Notes under the pieces: generated by a model
Database searches by the model: none
What the model was told of the DNA's origin: nothing
What the model saw: the letters and a program-made list of their open reading frames with translations, nothing else
Shown here: positions 1 to 7,766 of the stretch, piece by piece
Position numbering within the stretch: the stretch's first letter is position 1
Layout of the letters: every line of letters starts with the position of its first letter
Origin: Streptomyces sp. 1331.2
GTDB taxonomy: Bacteria > Actinomycetota > Actinomycetes > Streptomycetales > Streptomycetaceae
Direction: 5' to 3'
Assembly (NCBI RefSeq): GCF_900199205.1
Contig: NZ_OBMJ01000001.1
Location: 1,054,001-1,118,000, forward strand
DNA length: 64,000 bases
Translations under genes and position numbers: made by a program

Positions 1-451
1 GGACCGACTTGTCCAGCCGGTCGACGTCCGTGGTGCCCCGGGAGACGAGGTCCCCGGTGCCGGCCCGCTCCAGCACACCGGTCGGCAGCGCGACCGAGCG
101 GACCAGGAAGTCCTCGCGCAGGTCGGCCAGCACCCGCTCGCCGAGCACCGCGCCGCGCATCCGCGACCAGCCGGTGAAGGCGGCCTGCGCCACCAGCGCC
201 AGCAGGTACCAGGCGACGGCCACCGTGATCGTGGCCCCGGCGGTGCCGGTGGCCAGCGACTCGACCAGGCTGCCGAGCACCCAGGGGCCGACCAGCCCGG
301 CCAGCGTGGACAGCGAGTGCAGCGCCACCACCACGGAGAACCCGGCCCGGTGCCGCCGCGCGAGCAGCAACAGGTATCCGCGCACGGCAGCCGGCGAGCC
401 GACCGGCAGGGTGGCGGTCGGCCCCTGCTCCTCATGGACGGGGGGCTTCAT
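1..451 (-). CDS. ABC transporter, membrane/ATPase subunit, N-terminal part (cut by window edge)
   Basis: Only the first 150 residues lie in the window; the frame runs open off the left edge. The visible part reads MKPPVHEEQG, then a first hydrophobic stretch at about residues 35-65 (VVVALHSLSTLAGLVGPWVL) and a second near 75-95. It continues into the cytoplasmic-loop region typical of type-1 ABC exporter membrane domains (GAVLGERVLADLREDF, then RAGTGDLVSRGTTDVDRLDKSV). The motif GDLVSR-x-TxDVDR is characteristic of exporters that fuse TMD and NBD. The ATG at 451 follows a good GAGGAG ribosome site. The gene lies 91 bp downstream of the 591-aa ABC subunit on the same strand, so the two probably form a heterodimeric exporter. 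The substrate is unknown. Confidence 0.85.
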   Translation of the reverse strand, partial: MKPPVHEEQGPTATLPVGSPAAVRGYLLLLARRHRAGFSVVVALHSLSTLAGLVGPWVLGSLVESLATGTAGATITVAVAWYLLALVAQAAFTGWSRMRGAVLGERVLADLREDFLVRSVALPTGVLERAGTGDLVSRGTTDVDRLDKSV

Positions 452-542
452 GACGTACTCCTCGGTTGCGTCGCAGGGCAGTTGACGGATCTGCACGGGA
501 ACCGGCCCACGGACCTACTCTGGAACTGGTCCACGGACCTGT

Positions 543-2318
543 TCACACGGCCTCCCCCACCGGCTGGGCCGCCTCCTCGTCGCGGGTGACCACGGCTCGG
601 TAGGCCGGCTCGGACCGCATCAGCTCCCGGTGCCGCCCCGCCGCGGCCACCCGGCCGTCGCGCAGCAGCACCACCCGGTCCGCCTGGTCGAGCAGCAGCG
701 GGCTGGTCGCGAACACCACCGTGGTGCGGCCCGCCCGGGTGTCCCGCAGCCCGGTGGCGATCCTGGACTCGGTGTGGGCGTCCACCGCGCTGGTGGGTTC
801 GTCCAGCACCAGGACCGGCGGGTCCGCCAGCAGTGCCCGGGCCAGCGCGAGCCGCTGACGCTGCCCACCGGACAGCGAGCGCCCGCGTTCGGTGATCCTG
901 GCGCGCATCGGGTCGCCCGCGCACTCCGGCGAGCCGTCCACCAGCGCCTCCAGCACGTCGTCCGACCGGGCGGCGGCCAGCGCCTCGGGCGCCGAGACCC
1001 GGCCCGAGCGCGGGACCTCGAACAGTTCGGCCAGCGTGCCGGAGAGCAGCACCGGCTCCTTGTCGTGGACCAGCACCGCCGCCCTTGCCTCGGTCAGCGG
1101 CACCGCGTCCAGCTCCGTACCGCCGAGCCGTACGGAGGGCTGCTCCTGCTCGTCCTCGGCCAACGGGACGTGCCCACCGAGCCGTTCGGCGAGCGCCCCG
1201 GCGAAGTCCGGGTCCCCGCAGACCACCGCGGTCAGCTCGCCGGCCCGCGCCGTCAGCCCGGTCACCGGGTCGTACAGGTCGGCCTTGGCCGGACCGGTCA
1301 ACGAGGCCTCGGCCGCGCCGTCGGTCCGGCTGAGCGACAGCACCCGGACGGCCCTCCCGGCCGAGACCCGCGCGACGCTCCAGGCGTGCGCCGCCTCGCC
1401 CAGGATCCGCAGCGGCGCCGCCAGGAAGGCGGTCGCGCCGTACACCGCGATCAGGGTGCCGACGGCGAGCTCGCCGTCGGCCGCCAGCCGCGCGCCGTAC
1501 CAGGTGACACCGACCACGAACAGGCCCGGCAGCAGCACCTGTTGGGCCTGCATCAGGGACCAGATCCGGGCCGAGCGGACGGCCGCCGCCCGGACCTTCT
1601 GGGAGGCGGCCCGGTACCGTTCCAGGAACAGCTCCTCGCCACCGATGCCGCGCAGCACCCGCAGCCCGGCCACCGTGTCGGCGGCCAGCTCGGTGGCCTT
1701 CCCGCCCAGCGCCCGCTGCTGCTCGTAGCGCCGCTCGAACGGCCCGATCAAGGGCCAGACCGAGGCCGCCAGCACCGGGACGCCGAGCAGCACGCCGAGG
1801 CCCAGCACCGGCTCGACCACCAGGACCACCGAGCTGACGGCAAGCCAGACGATCACCGCGGACCGGACCCGGGCGACCAGCTCCACGTACCAGCCGATCC
1901 GCTCGACGTCCCCGCTGCCGACCGCGACCACCTCCCCGGTGGCGATCCGACGGGACAGCCCGGCCCCCAGGTTCGAGGCCTGCCGGGCGACCAACTGCCG
2001 CACCTGACAAGCGGCGTGGATCCAGTTCCAGACCGCCTGACGGTGCGACAGGACAGTGCCCGTGGCGGCTCCCGCGGCGAGCAGCAGCGCGAGCCCGCCG
2101 GCCCGCCAGAGCCCGCCGGCGTCACCGTCGACGGCGGCCTGCACGCCCAGCCCGAGCGGTATCGGCAGGGCGGCCTGACACCCCATTTCGAGCAGTGTCC
2201 ACCAGGTGGCGAGCCATTGCCCGCGCCGCTGACTGCGCTGCAGCCAGCGCAGGAACGCCAGGGGTGAGGAGAGGTCGGGACTGCCGGGATCGGCCAACGG
2301 CAGGGAGGAGAGCGGCAT
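543..2318 (-). CDS. ABC exporter half-transporter with degenerate ATP site
   Basis: 591 residues: a six-helix type-1 exporter membrane domain (about residues 30-320) followed by an NBD (about 345-580). The signature motif SLSGGQRQRLALARAL and Walker B VLVLDEPTSAVD are intact. The Walker A position reads AVVCGDPDFAGALAERL, with no GxxGxGK[ST], and the H-loop region reads VVFATSPLLL with no histidine. This subunit therefore probably cannot form a normal hydrolysing site and would depend on its partner, encoded just downstream (start at 451). Heterodimeric exporters with one non-canonical site are an established class, but loss of the P-loop lysine itself is more extreme. The ATG at 2318 was chosen because the membrane domain starts soon after. 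Substrate not predictable. Confidence 0.85.
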   Translation of the reverse strand: MPLSSLPLADPGSPDLSSPLAFLRWLQRSQRRGQWLATWWTLLEMGCQAALPIPLGLGVQAAVDGDAGGLWRAGGLALLLAAGAATGTVLSHRQAVWNWIHAACQVRQLVARQASNLGAGLSRRIATGEVVAVGSGDVERIGWYVELVARVRSAVIVWLAVSSVVLVVEPVLGLGVLLGVPVLAASVWPLIGPFERRYEQQRALGGKATELAADTVAGLRVLRGIGGEELFLERYRAASQKVRAAAVRSARIWSLMQAQQVLLPGLFVVGVTWYGARLAADGELAVGTLIAVYGATAFLAAPLRILGEAAHAWSVARVSAGRAVRVLSLSRTDGAAEASLTGPAKADLYDPVTGLTARAGELTAVVCGDPDFAGALAERLGGHVPLAEDEQEQPSVRLGGTELDAVPLTEARAAVLVHDKEPVLLSGTLAELFEVPRSGRVSAPEALAAARSDDVLEALVDGSPECAGDPMRARITERGRSLSGGQRQRLALARALLADPPVLVLDEPTSAVDAHTESRIATGLRDTRAGRTTVVFATSPLLLDQADRVVLLRDGRVAAAGRHRELMRSEPAYRAVVTRDEEAAQPVGEAV

Positions 2319-2871
2319 GACACTCCGATACGAACGGTGCGGAGGTACGGGGGAACACGAGTGCGAGCGGGCACGTGCCGCACGACACGGCGGCGCGGCT
2401 CACGCGGACGGCACGAGCCGACGGGCGACGGAGGCGCGGCGCGACGACGCGGCGCCTCGACAGGTCCGGACGGAGTGCCGGACGGACATGGGAAGGACAC
2501 GAAGCGCCCTGATGTCAGGAGGTCATGTCCGCGAGCCTGCCAACCCGATGTGACCCGCGCAACAGGTTTTCCGTCGCCTCGCCCGCCCCGCCGTCCGACC
2601 GCCCGACCACTCCGCCCGCCCTGACCCACCAACACCCGCCCACGCAGCCCCACCAGGCCCCTCGGGCCCCGCACGACGGGCCACCGACCCCCGAACACCC
2701 CGCCCGGAACCGTTCCCGACCTCCTCCCGGCCGCCTCCCGAGCCCTGCCCGAACCCCCGCGACGCTTCGCAAACCTTGGCCCAAAATTCGCCCATTCGGC
2801 GGGAACAATCCCGTTCCGCAGCCAGTTGCCCCCCACTGGAAGCACCAACGACCAGGAGGGCATCCCGTCCC
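2319..2871. other. Intergenic region between divergent ABC operon and aldo/keto reductase
   Basis: This 553-bp gap lies between divergently transcribed genes and should hold both promoters. I see no gene with convincing codon structure. A proline-rich open frame (2525-2875) has AGGAGG only 2 nt before its ATG and looks like a GC artefact. The last 100 bp, around 2765-2810, are less GC-rich (AAACCTTGGCCCAAAATTCG) and are the most promoter-like part, but I cannot place a clear -35/-10 pair. Confidence 0.5.
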
Positions 2872-3735
2872 GTGAGCAACATCCCGAGCGTCACCCTCAA
2901 CGACGGCGCACAGATCCCGCAGCTCGGCTTCGGCGTGTGGCAGGTCCCGGACGGCGAGGCCACCGCCGCCGTCCGCTCCGCGATCGACGCGGGCTACCGC
3001 TCCATCGACACCGCGGCCATCTACGAGAACGAGGCCGGCACCGGCGCGGCGATCGCCGAGGCGCTGAAGGGCGGCGTCGCCCGCGAGGACCTCTACATCA
3101 CCACCAAGCTGTGGAACTCCGGCACCCGCGACTGGTCCGGCGAGCAGGGCCGCGACGCGGTGCTGCGCGAGTTCGACGCCTCGCTGACCAAGCTCGGCCT
3201 CGCCTACATCGACCTGTACCTGATCCACTGGCCGCGCCCGATGCACGGCAGCTACCTGAACGTCTGGAAGGCCTTCGAGCAGCTGAAGGCGGACGGCCGG
3301 GTCAAGTCGATCGGCGTCTCCAACTTCGGCACCGAGCAGCTGACCCGCCTGCTCGACGAGGCCTCGGTCGTCCCGGTGCTGAACCAGGTCGAGCTGCACC
3401 CGTACTTCCCGCAGGAGGAGCTGCGCGCCTTCCACGCCCGGCACGGCATCGCCACCGAGGCGTGGAGCCCGCTGGGCCAGGGCGGCGAGCTGCTCGCCGA
3501 GCCGGCCCTGGTGAAGATCGCCGAGAAGCACGGCCGCACGGTCGCCCAGGTCGTGCTCCGCTGGCACCTGCAGAGCGGTGTGATCGCCATCCCGAAGTCG
3601 GTCACCCCGTCCCGGATCCGGGAGAACCTGGACGTCGCCGGCTTCGAGCTGGACGCCGAGGACCTCACCGCGATCGCCGCCGTCGCCACCGGCAAGCGCA
3701 TCGGGCCGGACCCGCAGGGCTTCGACTGGAACTGA
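2872..3735 (+). CDS. Aldo/keto reductase (AKR family oxidoreductase)
   Basis: 287 residues from the GTG at 2872; an AGGAGG box lies 12 nt upstream. The family N-terminus starts here (VSNIPSVTLNDGAQIPQLGFG), so the longer frame opening at 2776 is rejected. The complete AKR tetrad is visible: Asp46 (SIDTA), Tyr51 (IYENE), Lys79 (TTKLW) and His119 (LIHWP). The NADPH-binding tail IPKSVTPSRIRENLD is also present. The family reduces aldehydes and ketones with NADPH in a TIM barrel. It is most like the 2,5-diketo-gluconate-reductase-type AKR5 group, but substrate choice cannot be read from sequence. The gene stands alone and ends before a strong hairpin terminator, so it is probably monocistronic. 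Confidence 0.93.
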   Translation: MSNIPSVTLNDGAQIPQLGFGVWQVPDGEATAAVRSAIDAGYRSIDTAAIYENEAGTGAAIAEALKGGVAREDLYITTKLWNSGTRDWSGEQGRDAVLREFDASLTKLGLAYIDLYLIHWPRPMHGSYLNVWKAFEQLKADGRVKSIGVSNFGTEQLTRLLDEASVVPVLNQVELHPYFPQEELRAFHARHGIATEAWSPLGQGGELLAEPALVKIAEKHGRTVAQVVLRWHLQSGVIAIPKSVTPSRIRENLDVAGFELDAEDLTAIAAVATGKRIGPDPQGFDWN

Positions 3736-3805
3736 CCCGACCCACGGCCCGGCCCGTCCCACGGCCCGCCGGGCCCTGAAACCCGGTCAAGCCGAAGACC
3801 GGCCT

Positions 3806-3854
3806 CATGCCGAAGACCGCCCACACCGTTCAGGAGTGGGCGGTCTTCGGCATG
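3806..3854. terminator. Strong bidirectional hairpin terminator
   Basis: A perfect 19-bp inverted repeat (3806-3824 with 3836-3854, starting CATGCCGAAGACCG) with an 11-nt loop sits between the convergent aldo/keto reductase and tandem-MarR genes. There is no long T tract, which is normal for actinomycete terminators. Confidence 0.85.
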
Positions 3855-3933
3855 CCGTGATTCACCGACGCCGACAGCGTCAGGCTCTCGATCAGTTGGC
3901 GAATCGTTTTGGCTGTTGTTACCAAGGCTTGAT

Positions 3934-4830
3934 CTAAAGCCTTGCCGCCTTGGCGATGAGCGCGAGCGCAGCCTCGTGCTCGCCGATCTCCAGCGGAGCC
4001 AGCAGCAGCCGCTGGACCTCGGCCACCCCGGCGGCCGAGCGGTGCAGCAGGTCCTGTCCCGCCGGTGAGAGCGAGAGCAGGTTGCGCCGCCCGTCCGAGG
4101 GGTCGCGCCGACGCTGCACCAGACCGCGGCGCACCAGTCGGCTCACCATCTCGGCCATCGTGGCCTTGTCCAGCGAGGCCAGCTCGCCGACCGTGCGCTG
4201 GTCGGCGCCCGGCTCCAGCTCCAGCGCGTCCAGCACCGCGTACTGCGGGGCCGTCAGCTCGGAGCCGACGTGCTCCGACCAGAGCTTGGTGTGCACCTGC
4301 TGGCTTACCCTGATCAGGTAGCCGATCGCCCGCTGGGCGTCCAGTATCGGCCGCGCGTCCGTGAAGACGGCGACCGCTGCGGGCTCCAGCCTGGCTATCT
4401 TGGCCATCACCCGGACGACCTCGACCTGCTCGTCCGCGGTGAGCGGCTCGAACAGGACGCGCTGGACGCGGACCACACCACCGGTGGCCTCGCGCACCGC
4501 CTGGGCGCCGCTCTGCGACAGGGCGAGCAGCTTGCGCCGGCCGTCGGCCGGGTCACGCCTGCGCAGCACCAGGCCGCGGCGGACCAGCCGCGCGACCATC
4601 TCCGCCATCGTGGCCTTGTCCAGCGAGGCTCTCTCGCCGACCGTGCGCTGGTCCGCACCCGGTTCCAGGGCCAGGACCAGCAGCACGGCGAACTGCGGAG
4701 CCGTGAGATCGGCTCCGACGTGCTCGGACCACAGCCGGGTGTGAACCTGCTGTGCAACGCGAATCAGGTGACCGGGCGACTGCTGAAGTCGCGCGGACAC
4801 GCGGGTTGTCGGGATCTCCCCCAGCACCAT
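3934..4830 (-). CDS. Tandem-MarR transcriptional regulator (two MarR domains in one chain)
   Basis: 298 residues made of two MarR-type winged-helix domains in tandem, about residues 20-150 and 168-298. Both contain the same core: LIRV-x-QQVHT-x-LWSEHVG, then LTAPQ, then DQRTVGE-x-ASLDKATMAEMV (the recognition HTH) and RRGLV-x-RRRDP-x-DGRR (the wing). The repeat unit is about 150 codons (450 bp), and the halves are roughly three-quarters identical. Ordinary MarR proteins of 140-170 aa dimerise, so this protein is a covalent pseudo-dimer. It probably represses itself or a nearby gene in response to a small phenolic ligand, as MarR proteins usually do. The start at 4830 precedes the first domain. 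An inverted repeat lies just upstream (4847-4859). Confidence 0.9.
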   Translation of the reverse strand: MVLGEIPTTRVSARLQQSPGHLIRVAQQVHTRLWSEHVGADLTAPQFAVLLVLALEPGADQRTVGERASLDKATMAEMVARLVRRGLVLRRRDPADGRRKLLALSQSGAQAVREATGGVVRVQRVLFEPLTADEQVEVVRVMAKIARLEPAAVAVFTDARPILDAQRAIGYLIRVSQQVHTKLWSEHVGSELTAPQYAVLDALELEPGADQRTVGELASLDKATMAEMVSRLVRRGLVQRRRDPSDGRRNLLSLSPAGQDLLHRSAAGVAEVQRLLLAPLEIGEHEAALALIAKAARL

Positions 4831-4846
4831 GTATCCGTCCCGATGT

Positions 4847-4859
4847 CACACCCGGTGTG
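4847..4859. promoter_or_regulatory. Candidate operator of the tandem-MarR gene
   Basis: CACAC-CCG-GTGTG is a 5-bp inverted repeat with a 3-bp spacer, 17 bp upstream of the MarR start codon. A further GACACCCGGGTG follows at about 4866. The placement fits autoregulation, but no footprint or conserved box supports it. The rest of the gap to the FabG-like gene (to 5204) is unusually AT-rich around 4950-5045 and probably holds promoters for both directions. Confidence 0.35.
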
Positions 4860-5154
4860 TGTGGGACACCCGGGTGGGGCAGTAACGGCGAGTGGGCGTC
4901 CAGCTATGAGGGAGGGCGCTCCAGCCGTGCAGCCGGTGGCTGCTGGCGGACACTATACAAACGGCGGGCCCTTGCTGGCAGGCAGGGGCGGATAGTAGAC
5001 GCAGGTTCGGCAACATTGGCATATTTACTCGCCGCGAACCACTTGCAGTAACCCGTTCTCAGCAGAAAGCCGACCGGTCGGTCCTTACCGACCGTCACCT
5101 GCGCCTCTCCACCCTGGCCGCGCTCCCTACTCGCCGGTAGGGTGTGGCCACCCT

Positions 5155-5176
5155 CTCCGGGGGCTCTCCCCCGGAG
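5155..5176 (+). other. Stem-loop in the 5' leader of the FabG-like gene
   Basis: CTCCGGGGG-CTCT-CCCCCGGAG forms a perfect 9-bp stem with a tetraloop, 28 nt before the start codon at 5205. It could be a leader attenuator or an RNA-stabilising element. It could also be a terminator for upstream transcription, although no plus-strand gene precedes it within 1.4 kb. Confidence 0.45.
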
Positions 5177-5204
5177 GCAACCCCCGAGAGAGACGAGAGC
5201 GCGC

Positions 5205-5972
5205 ATGAGCGAGCAGAGCAGCACCCCCCGGGTCGCCGTCGTCACCGGTGCCGCCCGCGGTCTGGGCGCCGCCACCGCCGTCAGGCTGGCCGCCGACGGC
5301 TACGCGGTCGCCGTCCTGGACCTGGACGAGGCGGCCGGCAAGGACACCGTCGACCGGATCACCGCCGCGGGCGGAAACGCCCTGGCCGTCGGCGCCGACG
5401 TCTCGGACGCCGAGCAGGTCCAGACCGCCGTCGACCGCGTGGTCGCCGAGCTCGGCACCCCCGTGGTCCTGGTCAACAACGCGGGCGTGCTCCGCGACAA
5501 CCTGCTCTTCAAGATGTCCGAGTCCGACTGGGACACGGTCATGAACGTTCACCTCCGCGGCGCCTTCCTGATGACCCGCGCGGTGCAGAAGCACATGGTC
5601 GACGCCGGTTTCGGCCGCATCGTCAACCTGTCCTCCTCCTCCGCCCAGGGCAACCGCGGCCAGGCCAACTACTCGGCCGCGAAGGCGGGCCTGCAGGGCT
5701 TCACCAAGACTTTGGCCATCGAGCTGGGCAAGTTCGGCATCACCGCCAACGCCGTCGCACCCGGCTTCATTGCCACGGACATGACAGCAGCCACCGCCAG
5801 CCGGGTCGGCATGGACTTCGAAGACTTCAAGCGGGCCGCGGCCTCTCAGATCCCGGTCCAGCGGGTCGGTCTGCCTGAGGACGTCGCCCACACCATCTCC
5901 TTCCTGGCCAGCGAGGGAGCCGGCTTCGTCTCCGGCCAGGTGATCTACGTCGCGGGCGGCCCCCTCGACTGA
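5205..5972 (+). CDS. FabG-like 3-oxoacyl-ACP reductase / short-chain dehydrogenase
   Basis: 255 residues with all classical SDR landmarks: the NAD(P)-binding TGAARGLG at 14-21, NNAG at 91-94, the catalytic serine in NLSSSSAQG near 143-146, and Tyr156-x3-Lys160 (YSAAK). The C-terminal GFVSGQVIYVAGGP is typical of FabG. FabG reduces beta-ketoacyl-ACP with NADPH in fatty acid synthesis, but many isolated actinomycete paralogues serve other substrates. With no fab genes adjacent, the function stays generic. The ATG at 5205 was chosen because the upstream frame (from 5142) crosses the leader hairpin and lacks family similarity. A weak purine stretch (GAGAGAGACGAGAG) serves as the ribosome site. 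Confidence 0.9.
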   Translation: MSEQSSTPRVAVVTGAARGLGAATAVRLAADGYAVAVLDLDEAAGKDTVDRITAAGGNALAVGADVSDAEQVQTAVDRVVAELGTPVVLVNNAGVLRDNLLFKMSESDWDTVMNVHLRGAFLMTRAVQKHMVDAGFGRIVNLSSSSAQGNRGQANYSAAKAGLQGFTKTLAIELGKFGITANAVAPGFIATDMTAATASRVGMDFEDFKRAAASQIPVQRVGLPEDVAHTISFLASEGAGFVSGQVIYVAGGPLD

Positions 5973-6203
5973 GCACGGAACCTACACAGGGTGACCACGG
6001 GGCGGGAGGCCGGGCGGACCGGCTCCCCGCTCCGTTTCCTTTACCGGCGCTTTTGCAGAATCATTCGAAGACCACACTGATATTCGATCCGAGAATAGTG
6101 GAAATCACCCCCCGAGTCACCCCGGGACGACCCAATTGTCGATTTCCCGGGAAAATGACAATTACCCCCGGAATAGCCTTGTCCGGATGGGTAAGGTCAC
6201 CCC

Positions 6204-7064
6204 GTGCAATCCAGAAGTACCCGCGCTCCCATTCCGCGACAGGGGTCGGACCACCGCACGGCCACCACCGGCCTGGACCTCCCCCGCGGCACGCGCGGCC
6301 CGGCCCGGCCCGACCCCCGCGGCCCCGGCAACGCCCGCGACCACCGCGACCACCGCGGCCGCGGCGACGCCCACGACCACCGCGAGCCCGGCTGGCCGCC
6401 GATGAGCCGACGGCGGGCCGCCCTGCTCGCCGCCACCCTCGCCGTCTACCTGCTGGTGCTGGCCGGCGTCCTGCTCAACACCGCCCTGGTCGACCTCGAC
6501 TGGTCGGTCCGCCTGCTGCGCCCGTACGAGCGGTGGCCCCGGCTGGAGCCCCTGCTCGACACCTGGGTGGTCGCCGGGCAGCGCGGCCCCTCGGCGATCG
6601 CCGCCTTCGCCTGGCTCGCCTGGCGCGCCCGCCGCCTCGGCCGACTGCGCCCGCTGCTGGTCATGGGCATCGCGCTGCTCCTGCTCAACGTCACGGTCGG
6701 CGCGGTGAAGATCGTCACCGGTCGGCTCGGCCCGCACTACGCCCAGTACGTCGGCTCGCCCGAGCTGTTCTCCGGCGGCACCATCTTCCCCTCCGGCCAC
6801 ACCGCCAACGCCGTGGTCACCTGGGGCGTGCTCGCCTACCTCGCCGTCCGCTGGCGGCGCACCGGCGCCGTGATCGCCGCCGCGACGGCCTGCTCGATCG
6901 GCCTCACCACGGTGTACCTGGGCACCCACTGGGTCACCGACGTGCTGGCCGGCTGGGCCGCCGGGCTGCTCGTCCTGCTCTCGCTGCCGCTGCTGGAACC
7001 CCTGGTCGCCGCCGCCGAGCAGCGGCTCCACCGCCGCTTCGGCCGCCCGCCCCTGCCGTGCTGA
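6204..7064 (+). CDS. PAP2-superfamily membrane phosphatase-like protein
   Basis: Up to 286 residues. The first ~66 are low-complexity, rich in Arg, Pro and His. About five transmembrane helices follow from residue 70. The PAP2 core is recognisable: KIVTGRLGP (motif 1), FPSGHTAN (motif 2, with the catalytic His) and LGTHWVTDVLAGW (motif 3, nucleophilic His). Motif 1 lacks the RP arginine at its usual place, and the arginine of the SR pair in motif 3 is replaced (TTVYLG). Activity on lipid phosphates such as undecaprenyl pyrophosphate is thus uncertain. The start could be the GTG at 6204 or the ATG at 6402 (MSRRRAALLAA), which begins right before the first helix; neither has a clear Shine-Dalgarno. 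Confidence 0.8.
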   Translation: MQSRSTRAPIPRQGSDHRTATTGLDLPRGTRGPARPDPRGPGNARDHRDHRGRGDAHDHREPGWPPMSRRRAALLAATLAVYLLVLAGVLLNTALVDLDWSVRLLRPYERWPRLEPLLDTWVVAGQRGPSAIAAFAWLAWRARRLGRLRPLLVMGIALLLLNVTVGAVKIVTGRLGPHYAQYVGSPELFSGGTIFPSGHTANAVVTWGVLAYLAVRWRRTGAVIAAATACSIGLTTVYLGTHWVTDVLAGWAAGLLVLLSLPLLEPLVAAAEQRLHRRFGRPPLPC

Positions 7065-7134
7065 GAGCCGTTCGCACCGGGAAGGCCTGCCGACGGCCGT
7101 ACCGGAAACCCGCCGGCCCGGGCAGCGCGCCGCC

Positions 7135-7353
7135 TCACCCCTCCCAGCTGCGCTCGACCACACCGTCCCGCACCGCGAGGTTGAGCCGCCCCTGCCGGTA
7201 CTCCATGGTCATCATCGCCCCCGGCTCCAGCACCCGGACCGAGGCCCAGCCGTGCCGCCGGGCCAACTCCCTGGCCCGTTCGATCCGCAGCCCCGCGTAC
7301 CCCTCGGCGTCCGGCCCCGCCGCACCCGACCCCACCGCGTCCGACCCCGACAT
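7135..7353 (-). CDS. I78-family peptidase inhibitor
   Basis: 72-residue protein. After a Gly/Ala/Ser-rich leader of about 20 residues it carries the I78 inhibitor core: ARRHGWASVRVLEPGAMMTMEYRQ, followed by the hallmark GRLNLAVRDGVV. I78 proteins are small single-domain inhibitors of serine proteases. No signal peptide is visible, so it is probably cytoplasmic unless translation starts elsewhere. The length is normal for the family. It lies between the convergent PAP2 gene and the divergent small membrane protein gene and appears monocistronic. Confidence 0.75.
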   Translation of the reverse strand: MSGSDAVGSGAAGPDAEGYAGLRIERARELARRHGWASVRVLEPGAMMTMEYRQGRLNLAVRDGVVERSWEG

Positions 7354-7430
7354 CGCGCCTCCCCCGGCTAGCCCCCTCGGACGTACGCTGGAATCGTAGC
7401 CCGACCCGCGTGGTCCGGAGGTGAACCGCG

Positions 7431-7703
7431 ATGCGCACCACCACCCCGCGACGGTGGCGCAGCGGCACCGAGCCGGCCACCGCCCGCAGCGACCTCAAGC
7501 TCCGCTACCTGCTCTCGCTCATCTTCACGCCGCTGTTCGTGCTGGCGACGGTGGGCTTCGCGGTCTGGGCGGCCGTCTCCCCGGTCGACGGTGCACCCGG
7601 CCGGGGCACCCTCACCGGCTTCGCCGTCGCCTGCGGCCTGCTCTCGCTGGTCGCCGTCGTCGATCTCGTGGTGGTCATCCGGCGCCGCCGGACCGAGCTC
7701 TGA
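7431..7703 (+). CDS. Small two-helix membrane protein (DUF6343-like)
   Basis: 90 residues. A basic N-terminus (RSGTEPATARSDLKLRYLLS) is followed by two hydrophobic segments, about residues 30-50 and 62-82, and a basic C-terminus RRRR. The motif EPxTARSxLxLR before the first helix resembles the DUF6343 family of actinomycete membrane proteins. That assignment is from memory and moderate. No enzymatic motif is visible. GGAGGTGAACCGCG just before the ATG is a good ribosome site. Function unknown. Confidence 0.7.
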   Translation: MRTTTPRRWRSGTEPATARSDLKLRYLLSLIFTPLFVLATVGFAVWAAVSPVDGAPGRGTLTGFAVACGLLSLVAVVDLVVVIRRRRTEL

Positions 7704-7719
7704 CGCGGTGTCTCCCATG

Positions 7720-7752
7720 GAGTGGGAAGTCGGCCCGGCCGACTTCCCACTC
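7720..7752. terminator. Bidirectional terminator
   Basis: A perfect 16-nt inverted repeat (GAGTGGGAAGTCGGCC and complement, separated by one base) forms a 13-14 bp stem with a minimal loop. It lies between the small membrane protein gene and the convergent 3' end of the hopanoid operon. Confidence 0.85.
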
Positions 7753-7766
7753 CCCGCGCCCGGTCG

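Noticed and set aside
2525-2875. 116-codon proline-rich ORF ahead of the aldo/keto reductase, ending in a GTGA overlap with it
   Set aside because: AGGAGG is only 2 nt from the ATG, the product is almost all Pro/His/Arg/Ala, and no domain is visible; the overlap is probably chance.
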